From Monocercomonoides exilis (lineage: Eukaryota > Preaxostyla > Oxymonadida > Polymastigidae): a stretch of 64,000 nucleotides of DNA. How positions within the stretch are numbered: position 1 is the first letter of the stretch; every line of letters starts with the position of its first letter. Positions 13,601 through 24,189 of the stretch are shown here, piece by piece. Below the pieces are notes generated by a model. It saw nothing but the letters and a program-made list of their open reading frames with translations, did no database searches and was not told the origin of the DNA. The DNA lies in the NCBI GenBank assembly GCA_001643675.2, contig LSRY02000056.1, forward strand, positions 377,001 through 441,000, given 5' to 3'. Both the position numbers and the translations under genes were made by a program.

Positions 13601-14154
13601 CTCCTGTGAATGCGCCGCTGAGTCTGGAGGAAGTGGCAGCTGTGTACCAGCACCAGATCGACCTGCTGCATCAGGAGCAGCAGAAAGTGCGGCAGAAAGT
13701 GGAGAGCGAAGAGCTCGAGGCAGAGCAGCAGAAGCAGCTTCTGGCGTACGAGCAGCAGCTCATCCAGCAGCAGTACCAGGTCTACCACCAGTTCCAGCAG
13801 TACCAGCGGCAGGTGCTCGCACAGAGCCAGGCTGCGATGCTCGCCTCGCCAAGAAACACGCAGCAGGCGATGCATCGTCAGCAGCAGCAGCAGATACAGC
13901 AACAACAACAGCAGCAGCAACAAACACAACATCAGCCTCATTATGAGCAGCCCCACCACCATCACCGCAATTCTTCCTCGGGCATCCAGCAGTCAGGGTC
14001 GCTTTCTGCTCGGTCAACAGGAGCTGCGTCCACCACTCCGCGCGCACTCTCTCATGGATCTCCTGCGTTTTCTTCTCGTCGTTCTCACGATCGGGATTCT
14101 CGCCATTCCCACTCAACAAGATCAAGTTCTGGTTCTTACCTGAAAAAAGGTTGA
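7656..14154 (+). CDS. Giant coiled-coil protein with Ser-, His- and Gln-rich regions
   Basis: Two exons (7656-7862, 7939-14154; intron GTTTGA...TTTTTAAG, 76 bp) give 2140 residues. The N-terminal ~65 residues are Ser/Gln-rich. From about residue 70 to 580 there is almost continuous charged heptad-like sequence with Glu/Arg/Lys runs, predicted as a long coiled coil. Poly-Ser then alternates with further coiled-coil blocks (about 850-1010), a poly-Ser/His stretch near 1330-1350, acidic runs near 1680-1700, and a Gln-rich C-terminus (about 1950-2070). A few hydrophobic helices (for example DIVTCALPLLGLEMV, NIVLLELIQLFMFNIFV) look structured rather than membrane-spanning. I recognise no enzymatic domain; a cytoskeletal, centrosomal or condensate scaffold would fit, but this is a guess. 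It shares its upstream interval with ataxin-2. Confidence 0.85.
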
Positions 14155-14356
14155 AGCTGAAATCGAAAATCATATTTTATTGTTTCATTATTGATATTGT
14201 TCATTTGGGGGTTGTAAGAAAGGAATAATATTCTGCAGTTAAATATTTGTCGAATTTTAATTATGTGGATTCTGTGCCCTTAATTTAGATTTATTTTTTC
14301 TTAAAATTAATAATTAATTTTTTTTCGTAAAGAAGCTTGATCTTTGATTTTCAATC

Positions 14357-15075
14357 ATGCCAAAGCACGAAAAATCTCAAGAAAGATATCAAATAGAAGA
14401 AAAGCCAGATGAAAAAGAATTGAAAGCAAGAGAAGTACTTTCCACGTTTTCAAACAAATTTTCTTTTGGAAGGGTAACCATCAAAAATGTCGGAGCGCTT
14501 AGAGTTTTAAATTCAACATGCCTTCCTGTTCATTATCGAAATTGGTTTTATGATGGTATTTTCGACAGAGAAGAAAAATATGCAAGAATTGGTTTGTTAA
14601 TAACTTTTCTTACAAACAAATTTTAATTACAAAACGTATTTATTTCAAACATTTTCAAACACGATGATTTGAAAAAAATAAGTTTCATTCAATGATATTC
14701 TTGTTGGTGGTGTTGTCTTCAATAAAGATGATGTTTCATCTTATTACATAATGTCATTTTCTGTTTTGAAGCAATTTAGGCGTTGTAAAATTGGTTTGAC
14801 TGAATTCCATTTGTATTTATTTCACTTTTTTGCTTCTATCATAAAACTTTAAATTATAATTCAAAGGAACATATCTGATGAATTACGTTCTCAATGTTGC
14901 AAAGGACGATCCAGCAATTAAACGAATTCATTTGAATGTTCATGTAATAAATAAATCTGCAATTGATTTTTACATGAATGCATTTGGGTTCGTTCAAAAG
15001 AAGCGAATTGAAAAGTATTATAAAACTCTTAAACCATCATCATGCTATGAACTGGAGAAAGAAATTACTCATTAA
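14357..15075 (+). CDS. NAA50: NAA50-type N-alpha-acetyltransferase (GNAT fold)
   Basis: Three exons (14357-14591, 14683-14793, 14867-15075) join in phase to a 184-residue protein; both introns begin GTTTG. An N-terminal extension of ~33 charged residues precedes the GNAT fold. Family landmarks are visible: FGRVTIKNVGALRVLNS with CLPVHYRNWFYD (substrate-binding alpha1-alpha2), SFNDILVGGVVF (beta2-beta3), YYIMSFSVL (beta4), HLNVHVINKSAIDFY with NAFGF (acetyl-CoA-proximal helix) and KYYKTLKPSSCYEL. NAA50 acetylates N-terminal Met of proteins and associates with the NatA complex on ribosomes. One oddity: the acetyl-CoA loop reads RRCKIGT where the usual form is R-R-x-G-x-G-T, so the first loop glycine is Lys. 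The 202-bp gap to the upstream coiled-coil gene suggests an independent promoter. Confidence 0.9.
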
Positions 15076-16067
15076 GCACATTTCATTTAATGAATTAATA
15101 TGTATCAAGAAGTGATTTCTTTTTCTTTTTCTTTTTTTTTTTTTGAACATTGATTATTGTAGAAGATAAAAATAATCGAGAAATTCTGATTGCATTGAAA
15201 ATGCAACAAAACATCGTGGCAACAAAGAAAAAATGAGAAGAAAAAAGAGTTGAATACAACGCTGTTATACATCTGGAGCAATAAAGTTATTCAAAGTTAA
15301 GTTTTGACGAGGATAGACACGTAATAGAATGAACAATAATTGCTCTTGGTATATGTAAGAAAGAATAAGTGCTAATTTATAAAAATTAAAAAGCAAGAAA
15401 GAAACACGACATTGAGAAGATGCGTAAGATGTGAATTGACACAATAAAAATAAAGAAAAAAAAAACTTTTATATGACTTAATGAAAAAAAGAGTTTAGAG
15501 GTCATACAAATCCAGATGATAAACAACTTTCAGAGAACGGAGATAAAATCAATAGAAGTGCACAAAATAAAAGGAAGAAAAATTGATGTGAATTGAGATT
15601 CAAAAAAACAGCTCATCATACAGAGAAACCTGCACAGAACATACAAAGAAAAACGGAAAGAAAACGTGGGGTGAATTTATGAAATTTCCCAATTGAGCAT
15701 ATTGCCAATGAAAAAACAACGTCACTGTATCCTTCGGTTATGTAAGTGTAAAGGTGAAAAATAAAAAGAAATCAAAGAACAGAACAGAACAGAAAGAAAA
15801 AAAGAACAAGAAGTTGCGAAAATGCTTTAGACCACTGAAAAAAACAATAAATTAACATTCAAAAAAAAAGGTTAATTACAGAAATAAAAAGAAACTGAAT
15901 GATAGAAGTGTATGTGCCTCATTCCAAAATTCAACTCATTTCATTTTTTATTTTTTGTAGCTTGAAAAGGAAAATATATAAATAGTTTGACTTTAAAAAT
16001 CAATTTTCTTCTTTTTCTCCACGTTTTCATTTCCGTTTTATCTATTTGTTGCTTTTTTAACAGGTTC
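15076..16067. other. AT-rich spacer between convergent genes
   Basis: About 1 kb between the 3' ends of the NAA50 and DCAF7-type genes. It is A-rich with several poly-A/T runs and no ORF of note. It presumably contains both 3'UTRs; I see nothing else. Confidence 0.6.
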
Positions 16068-17820
16068 TCAGATCCGAAGAATCTGGATGAGTGTTTCCAT
16101 TGCAATGGCAATCCACGAAGGATGCTGAGAAGACCAGCTGACAGTGTTGATAGGCTGTGCAGCATGATATGCAAGATATGGCTCTGAAAAAAAAAAAGAA
16201 AAGAAATGCAATTGAAATATGAAAGAGATGAAGATTATTAAAAATGAAAGAATAAAATAAACAGAGCGAAAAAAGAAAAGAAAAGAAAAGAGCAATGGAT
16301 GATCAATGAAATAATTCACGTCTTCAGAAACATTCAACAAAACACTGCCTCGATCCACACCTTTTATTTCTTTGGGGGCAGAGCGAAGATCCCAAATGAA
16401 TGCGTTGCTATCATCGCTTCCTGAGGCAATGTAGTGAGGTGATGATGGCGCCCAGTCAATTGAATTGGTAGGCTGTGTGTGGCCAGTCAGCTGGAGAAGA
16501 GGCAGAGATGGTTGCCTATGGAAATAAATGAGTGAAATGGAGGCGTGTGTTTTTCAACGGGGGAAAAAAAGTGTTATTGAAAATAATAGCAACAACAATA
16601 ACAATAAAGAAAAAGCGTTAAAAAAAGAAAATGTTGAAAATGCAACATGTTGATTATAAAACAGTAGCTTTCATAATTCTTTAAACTTTCAGTTTCATTC
16701 TACAAAGTCAAAAATCAATTTCATAAACTTTCGCACCTTATATCCAATATGACAACAGTTGCAGTATCCAAAATAAGAGTTGCGAGGTAATTTGGCTCAA
16801 CATGACTCCACTTCACCCTCAACAATGGAGAATATTTTGGTGATTCATAGATGATTGTTGAATGTTCAAGGTTTCTGAATAAACGTTTGCAAACAAAATA
16901 ATAGGGAAATGAATATTAATAATAATATTGTATGATTCAATGGCACAAGGAGCAATGACAAATTTTAAGTTGAATCGAAAAAAGAAAAGAAAAAGATTTG
17001 TTTGAAGAGTTATAAATTATTCACAACAAAAAAGAATAACGACGTTACAAAACTTGAACAATCCATATAGTAAAATTGGCACACCTTAAATCAAATAATC
17101 TAACAGAACCATCTGCTCCAACAGTTGTAAATACATGAACTCCTGATGTGAAAGCAATATCGAAAACTTCTTTGTCATGAGCAATTAACTGAGCCATTGC
17201 CCTTTCATTCTATAAATTGCATATAACAAAATATTAAATTTTTAAGAATAATGTTGCAAACTTGTATGTCCCAGATTGTGCAAGTGGTATCAATACTTGA
17301 AGTTCCAATAATATTTGGATCCGTGAAATTCCAATCGAATGAAGTGAGTGGTGCGTGATGTTCGCTTCCTGGTGTTTGCTAAAAAGAAATGCAACAAAAG
17401 AATGAAAAATAGAAAGAAAAGTGAATGAATGATGTTGCATACGCTGTTTAAAACGCATTTGTTAACAACAGATGAACCTTTCAATTCCCAAATTCTAAGG
17501 AAATCACCTGTAGTTGCAAATAAATCTGGTTTGTCTGATTGTGTATATGGCATCCACATAACTTTTGTTGGTGGAAATTGATGTTCTACTGTCGTAATTT
17601 GTTTGAGTTGTCGAGCGCTTTCATCGAGTTGGATAAGTGTAATGCGATTTGAAAGATTTTCAGTAAATGAAGTGAAGGCAAGTCGATAAGGAAATTCTTT
17701 TCTCCAACTCCAATCAACTGAATAGACAGGATGACTGGCAGTAAATGTATAAATCTCTTTCTTTGATGAATCAGAATCTGATTGCTTAGCATCCACTGGA
17801 GGAAGACGGGGATCAGCCAT
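16068..17820 (-). CDS. DCAF7: DCAF7/TTG1-type WD40-repeat protein
   Basis: Six exons (17820-17443, 17378-17262, 17209-17085, 16874-16737, 16515-16361, 16183-16068) join in frame to 342 residues, the length I recall for human DCAF7. Landmarks: [54 protein letters not shown] followed by [62 protein letters not shown] with AFIWDLR, and the C-terminal [15 protein letters not shown]. The chain should form a seven-bladed propeller. Known members are scaffolds for DYRK/HIPK kinases and for DDB1-CUL4 ligases, and in plants (TTG1) for MYB-bHLH complexes; which partner applies here cannot be read from DNA. Intron 5' ends are GTATGC, GTTTGC, GTGTGC, GTGCGA and GTGTGG. The upstream kinase gene ends 245 bp away on the same strand. 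Confidence 0.94.
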
Positions 17821-18064
17821 TTCTAAAATGAATAAAGAAAAAAGTATAAAAATAAATTTAAAAGATATAAGGAACAGGACTTTTTCAGCAACGAGTTTGA
17901 TCTATCCCATTGTTTAACAATTATTTGTTTGACTCTCAAATTCTTAATAATTGTAAACAAAAAAATTGATTGATTAAAAAAGTGCGAATGTAAAAAGAGA
18001 AGCTTAAGCATTAATTGGTTTTACGAAAAAGAATCGAATCAAACAAAAAATCTGAAATGAGCTA

Positions 18065-21000
18065 TCAAATGAGAAATGAAGAAACATTTTGATGTGTTTG
18101 ATAGAAAGATAAGAGGTTTGCTGTTTCGTAAAGTGATGCTCCAATCCATGGAATGAGTGAAGTGTTGTGAGGTGCTTGAACTTTTGTAGTGTTTGACGAT
18201 AGAATAGCGAGGAGATGAAGCCAGCTTATAAGATTTATTTGGGCTTCAGATGAAAGAAATGGTGCTGGAGGTGGATATTGTGTTGGTATGACACAAGACA
18301 TAACCACTTCAAATATTGAATGGACAACCTTCATCTCTTTGTATCCATACATATTTGCTTTTTGACGTTTCAAAGTTTCATATGCAATTCTTGAAATTGT
18401 GTCAATTTGCTTCAAATAGTAATAAATTTTCCCTTCTTCTGCACTTTGAGAAGTCTGCACTGATGAGATTGTTGAAGAGAAACCTGCAGATGCTTTTAAA
18501 GGATCTTGTTCGTTTGCTACAGGATTCAGAACAGTTGAACAATTGCTTGAAGTTTCTTCTTGAGGATGTTTTTGACAACCAGAAGTTTTGTTTTGCTCTT
18601 TTTCGTTCTTTTCACTTTCTTTTTCTTTTTCTTTTTCCAATGGTAATTTAAGAGCTTCAATGCAATGAAGTACCCCTCGAAAAAGAAGGATAATAATCGT
18701 ATTAAACATGAAATCGTTGTTCAAATATGAATCTTTGTTATCTCTGTTTGAATCATATTTTTTGTCTGTTTGCCGAGCAATTGGATCATCATTCATTTTT
18801 CCCTTTGGATTTTCTTTCTTTTCGTCTTTGATAAAACTTGAGCTTTCATGTCCAGCAGCAAAACATTCATTATGTGAATGAAAAGCTTGCATAAGCTCGA
18901 AAACAGCCTGAAGAATTTCCGAAAAAGAAGGGAAAATTGGAGGGAACAAAAGCTGCTGCTGAACAGAAAGTGAGCAAAACGGATAAGGAAGCGGATGGCG
19001 AATCATCTCTTCCAATTTCACTTGTTGTGAAATTTTGGATGGCTTTGGAGAGGATGAAGCTGGTGAAGAGGAAGAACGAGCAGACGAACCTGATAATGAA
19101 ATCTCTGATGAGAAACGAGAAGAGTTCTTGAGTCTTCTGATTCTCATTTCTGATGATTGAATATCAATTTCCTCCTCTTCCTCCTCTTCCTCCTCCTCTT
19201 CATCTTCATCTTCATCTGTCTCATCGTCATATTCGTAAGGGTAGTTCTCGTCAAACTTTTTTTCGTTCTTCGCTTTGTCTAATTCTTCACCGGTCAAATA
19301 ATCATAGCGAGCTTCATTCATTCCTTCGTTCCATTGTTCTCTTTTTCCTTTCTTTCTGTTTTTCTCCTTCTGTTGCATCTGATCTTCATTATCCAGATTT
19401 GACTGCTCAAAATAGCCTTCTTCTTTTTCATCCTCTTCCTTCACTGAATAAAGTGTCAGAATGTCTTTCCTTGTCTCTGGCAATTTTGAAGGAGATAGCA
19501 AACTTCCGCTATGTTTTGGTTTCTCTCCTGTTTCTTCACTTTCTCTTCCTTCTTTATCAACTGCTTCTTTCACATTATCTATTTTTTTCTTTTCCTCTCT
19601 TTCTTTTTCCAACTTTTCCTCTTCCTCCTTCTTCTTCTTCTCTTCTTCTCTTCGCCTGCACTCCAGCTCCTCTTCGCTTTCTCCAACAGACGCAAAAAAT
19701 GGGTGGCGACGAGCAGCCGATGCTGAAAGGCGATTGACTGGATTGACAGAGAGGCAGAGACGGCACAGATCAGCACAGTCATGGGAAAGTCTTTCCAATG
19801 GAGAAAAATCTGGTGAAATGTGGAGTTGACGACTATGAGAGGAAAATGGTTTGGTTTAATTATTTTCGCACAAAAAAATAATGAATGGAGTGTTTTTTTG
19901 ATGGAATAAGTTTATTTTCAAAATTGAGAGTATATTTGAAGAACGGAAAAAAGGATGTTTTCAGATTACAAAATTATATAAAAATACAAAGAATATAAGA
20001 AAATAAGCACACTCAATTAAATCAGCTTCACTGAAACGTAGATAAATCGCATTTAAAGTTTTCGTTTGGGTGATTATCGCAACAAGAGGCAAAAGCAAAA
20101 AATGATAATAAATTCAAAGTTTTGTTTAAGTACAATGAATAAACGCATTCGGTTTAAAAAAATAGATAAGTTTTAAAAAAAGATTGTTTAGATTAATATT
20201 CTTCTAAATAAGCTAAATATTTGCACACTTTATAGGTTTCAACCATCTGAGTGAATAAAAAGAATAAAAAAATTATTGTGGAAATCAAATAAAAGTTATA
20301 ATCAATTAGAACTTGAACCTTTCTCCTGGACGAGACGGTGGATAGTCAAAAGGGAAATGCCTAAAGAAACATTAAAAAAGTTAAATAGAACATGAAAATA
20401 TATGTAAAAATAACCAATTTTCAAGTAATGAACTTCAGTTTAAGAATTGTAATCGAAAAGTTTAAAAATAATTGTAGTTGTTTTCATAAGGTTTGTCTAT
20501 TATTGAACTCATAATTTTCGCTTTTCATTATTTAATGAAAGTTCTCACAAGCAGCATCATTCATCATCTTTAATGCACACCCAGAAACTACTTTGAAAAG
20601 GACAACGCCAAATGAATAGATGTCCTCTTTTCCAGAGACAATTGAGGTCTCCTTCATCACAGCCAGCCTCTTTTTATCTTTCATTCTTTCGCTAACAGTC
20701 AAATCACGCTTGTCACGGAAGAGCTCAGGCGCCTAAGTTGTGAAGCAAAGAAAGAATAAAATTAATAAATAAAATTAAGTATCGAAAATAGCGTGGGCGA
20801 GAATAATGTTCAAATATGAAGGGAATGCATCAAAACAATTTCTCCGATAGCATTAAAAAAATAATTTTAAAAAAAAAACGAAATTAACACATCATCAATT
20901 AAAACATACGCGAATCATTGGTGTTCTAGAAAATTGATTGGTCAAGTAGAATGTGTTTTACGGGAAATGAAGATATAAAGCAATTACATTTATCGGTTGC

Positions 21001-22275
21001 GATTTGAAAAATCATCATTAGAAAATCGTAACATTCAAATAAAGATTCAAAAATATGATATTAATTCACAAAATACCCAATATTGAGTGTAGCATTCAGC
21101 AAGGCTCCGTTGTGTATATCGTGTCTCGCAGTACCATAGTCTGCAACAACAGCCAGCGGCGTCTTTTGTGTGATTGTAAACGGTAGCTGTTTGGGTGCAA
21201 AAGGAGGGAGCACAGACGCAACAGGAGGAGAAGGCGATGACTGGGTGAGTGACAGTGATTGTGATGTGGTGTTGGAAGATTGCTGGGGAATTGGCGATAT
21301 TGTTGGTTTCGCTTCATTTTGTTGTGAAAGTGTTGCTTGAGAAGAAGGGTTGGCAGAAGAGGATGTGAGTGGCTGAAGAACAGAAGAAAAATTATTTGCC
21401 AGTTCTGTTGTTGAAGACATAGAAGAAGTTGTGGATGAAAGAGAAGGGGTTAGTTCAGGAGGAAGTGTATTCGGTTGAGGTGGTTCAGTTGCAATCAGAA
21501 CATTATCAGCTTTTAAATCTCTGAGAAATATTTGGCAAAGCATTAAAAAGTTTTTATACATGTTTTGAATAACAGTTTTCAGATAAAAAAGGACAACGTG
21601 AAATTTTTCGTTTATAACAAAAAAACACAAGCCTATGAATCATCCCAGCTGTGTTCATGGCGCATAGGCAGTCCACTGTTAATGTTATGAATCAAAATGT
21701 TGATATTTAGTTCATTCAAAAAAATCAGCCATGCAAAGCAAATGCAGCATACAAATCTGAGCGAAGACATGACGAATTATATCCACATTAAGATTTTCAG
21801 TTTTTTTCATGAATGTTGTCAGGGTCTGGATCAATAAAGCGAATTTCATCAAAAAAATGATATTTTAAAAAATCGTCTTATAAAAAATGCTTAATAATTA
21901 GCAACCTCTCCTTTTATATATTGCATCAAATATCCTCGACACTTAAAACTGTTAACCGTTTGAAAAATTGGAACAGCGTGCGATGTGTACCTGAGTTAAA
22001 TATTTATTTGTTAATTGACTCGCTAATTCTTATTAAAATTGGTGATCTCAACCTTGGAAGCATCATTCCAGCTCGAACTTCTCGACTAAAATAACTTTTT
22101 GAGTATGCTCGATGTGGAGGAATTAGTTTTAAGGCGCATATTTCTGGTGTTTGAGCAGCACGCCCTTCACATACACGAACAAGAAAAACTCTAAATGAGG
22201 CAAAAAAATTGTTATATATTTCTAAAATGCACAGTAAATGAAAAAGCACAACTGTCCAAATGATCCATGTCCTAT
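18065..22275 (-). CDS. TKL-like protein kinase with insert between HRD and DYG
   Basis: At least ten exons join in phase: 22275-22253, 22190-22053, 21990-21906, 21825-21753, 21675-21633, 21520-21077, 20925-20910, 20732-20581, 20360-20319 and 19832-18065. They encode a full kinase core: Gly loop IGHGSFGQ, ATP Lys in EICALKLI, alpha-C Glu in FSREVRAG, hinge YLMQYIKGE, catalytic loop HRDLKADNVLI, metal motif DYG instead of DFG (ADYGTAR), activation segment GTPMIRAPEL, DIYSFGVVLF, and NPVNRLSA in the last helix. Roughly 100 Ser/Pro/Thr-rich residues are inserted between HRDLKADN and DYG. After the core comes a ~550-residue tail: Glu/Lys-rich coil, acidic run, then Ser-rich and helical segments. 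The sequence looks most like the TKL group. The exact N-terminus is unresolved; one or more short exons probably lie at 22276-22500. Exon 20925-20910 is a 16-nt micro-exon, and the intron after 21633 appears to start GC rather than GT. Confidence 0.85.
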
Positions 22276-22500
22276 CTCAATTTATTTGGTTTCAAAATGG
22301 AAATTTTTAACATAAAATCAAAAATAAAAAATAAACCATACCGAGAAGTTCAAGAATCTATTTTATCAGATGCATTTATTCAAAATAAAAATTAAAACAA
22401 ATTTCCATGTCGTAATCTTCAACTAAATTTTCAAACAGTCACAGGACCAATATCAAGAAAAAGAATTGAACCACGGCATGGAGAAGAATCTGAACAAAAA

Positions 22501-23289
22501 TATTGATATGCTGTTGCTATACACTCCGGGGTATACCCGGGGTAAGCTTTCAGACTTTGCATTCAATCTTTGTCCCGTTTTAAATGCAATTAATTTTGTA
22601 AATATCCCAATATTATTTTTATAAATGACAATGTTTTTTTTCTATCGATGAAAGATTTTTTATGATAATTATTATTTTTGTCTTTCAAAATCGAACTAAA
22701 TTCTTTGTAATATCAATTGATGAATAATAAAAGACATTAAGACTTTCAAAAATTATTTGCGAATCGAAAATTTTTTGGGTTTATTTGAAATGAAGAAATC
22801 TTTGAAAAACTTAAATTCAATTTTTTGGTTTTTCAAATTCTTTGAACATTCAAAATTATTAAAATTGTTTATTTCGGATTCTGTTTGAAGGATATTAATA
22901 CTAAGTGGTCATTTTTTTAACTAGTGACTATCACAATTATTGTAAGATTGGAATTATTTGAATTTCAATAAACAAAAAACAAACAGCATTACCCTTTTTT
23001 TTGTTGTTGCTGTTTTTTTGAAGTAGCAAGATATAACATGGATGTATCAAACCGTTAAATAAAACTGTTTCTTCGTGAAATATATTTGTTTTGATTTTTA
23101 GAATATGAATGCTTTTTTTATTTTTTGATCAAAATAATATCTATTTTTTGTTCAGTCGAAAATTTTTTGATTGTTTTATTTTGTAATGAAAATTTTATTG
23201 TCAGTTAAATTTGTTTAAATCGTTTGAGTTCAATTATTTTTCTATCCTAATGAACCAAGTTTTCTTTTCACTTAAACTTTTTTCGATTT
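22501..23289. other. AT-rich spacer upstream of the kinase gene
   Basis: No coding sequence recognised. The region is rich in A/T homopolymers, apart from a GC-rich palindromic patch near 22526-22542 (CCGGGGTATACCCGGGG), which may be a promoter element of the kinase gene. Confidence 0.5.
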
Positions 23290-23420
23290 TAATGGATGAA
23301 ATGCGAATAAAAAGTTTTAATTCGAATGATCTGACTTTATTCGAACAAACCCCCTTATAATTGAATGAGAGGCAGTTTATTCAAATAAACGTCTGCTTTC
23401 TCGAATCAACCATGAAAGAT
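23290..23420 (+). repeat. Left arm of a degenerate inverted repeat
   Basis: This ~130-bp AT-rich segment contains GGATGAAATGCGAATAA and several TTTATTCRAATAAA-like motifs. Its reverse complement resembles 26500-26629 (which carries GGATGAAATTCGAATAA), including a shared GGCAGTTTATTC. Identity is imperfect, so this would be an old inverted-repeat terminus. Confidence 0.4.
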
Positions 23421-24189
23421 TTGAATAAAAAATTAATAGATATTATAATGGAATTTTTGTTCATGTTTTCGATGTTTTTCATGCGTTATTCACGATTTAT
23501 AAATAATAAAAACTAGTGATCAAACATTTTTTTCGTGAAAATCAATGAAAAACTTTTTTATGAAGTAATTTAATGAAAATTTTCATGATTCATAAATTTA
23601 TTTTAATTATTTTTCACATATATAAGAGGTTTTTTGTGGAATTATCATTTTTTACAACTTTGATCATAACATAAATTGGAAATATTTCATGAAAATAAAG
23701 ATTTCTTCTTCTTTTCACATTGGAATGATTATTTCATGTTGAAAAGGTTATTCGCCAAACTGATTGATAATGTATATTAATAAGTCCTTCTTTATTTTGC
23801 ACTCATCTTGTTTCACAATCTTTATTTTTTGATTCTGATTTTTAGAAATTATTACCTTAATTTTTCGATTATGATAGTTATTTAACAAAAAAGCCGTTTG
23901 CATTTTTGCGTGCTCGTCCAATTGCTGTTGAGTGAGCAATATTATTTATTCCTTATTTGAACGTTAGCACGAAAATAAAAATCCAAAAGAATATGCAAAA
24001 ATTACGCATTCCTTAAACATCATTTGCGATTCAACGTAAAGAATAGTTTGAAAACTTCTTTCGTGAAAATATGAACATGTTTATTGTTTATTTGCTTTGA
24101 TTCATTTTTTTAACATTGCGAAAATATCCTTCATATTCTTTCAACATTGCTTTTGATTTTTGTAGACTTAGAATCACATTTTGTTTTTC

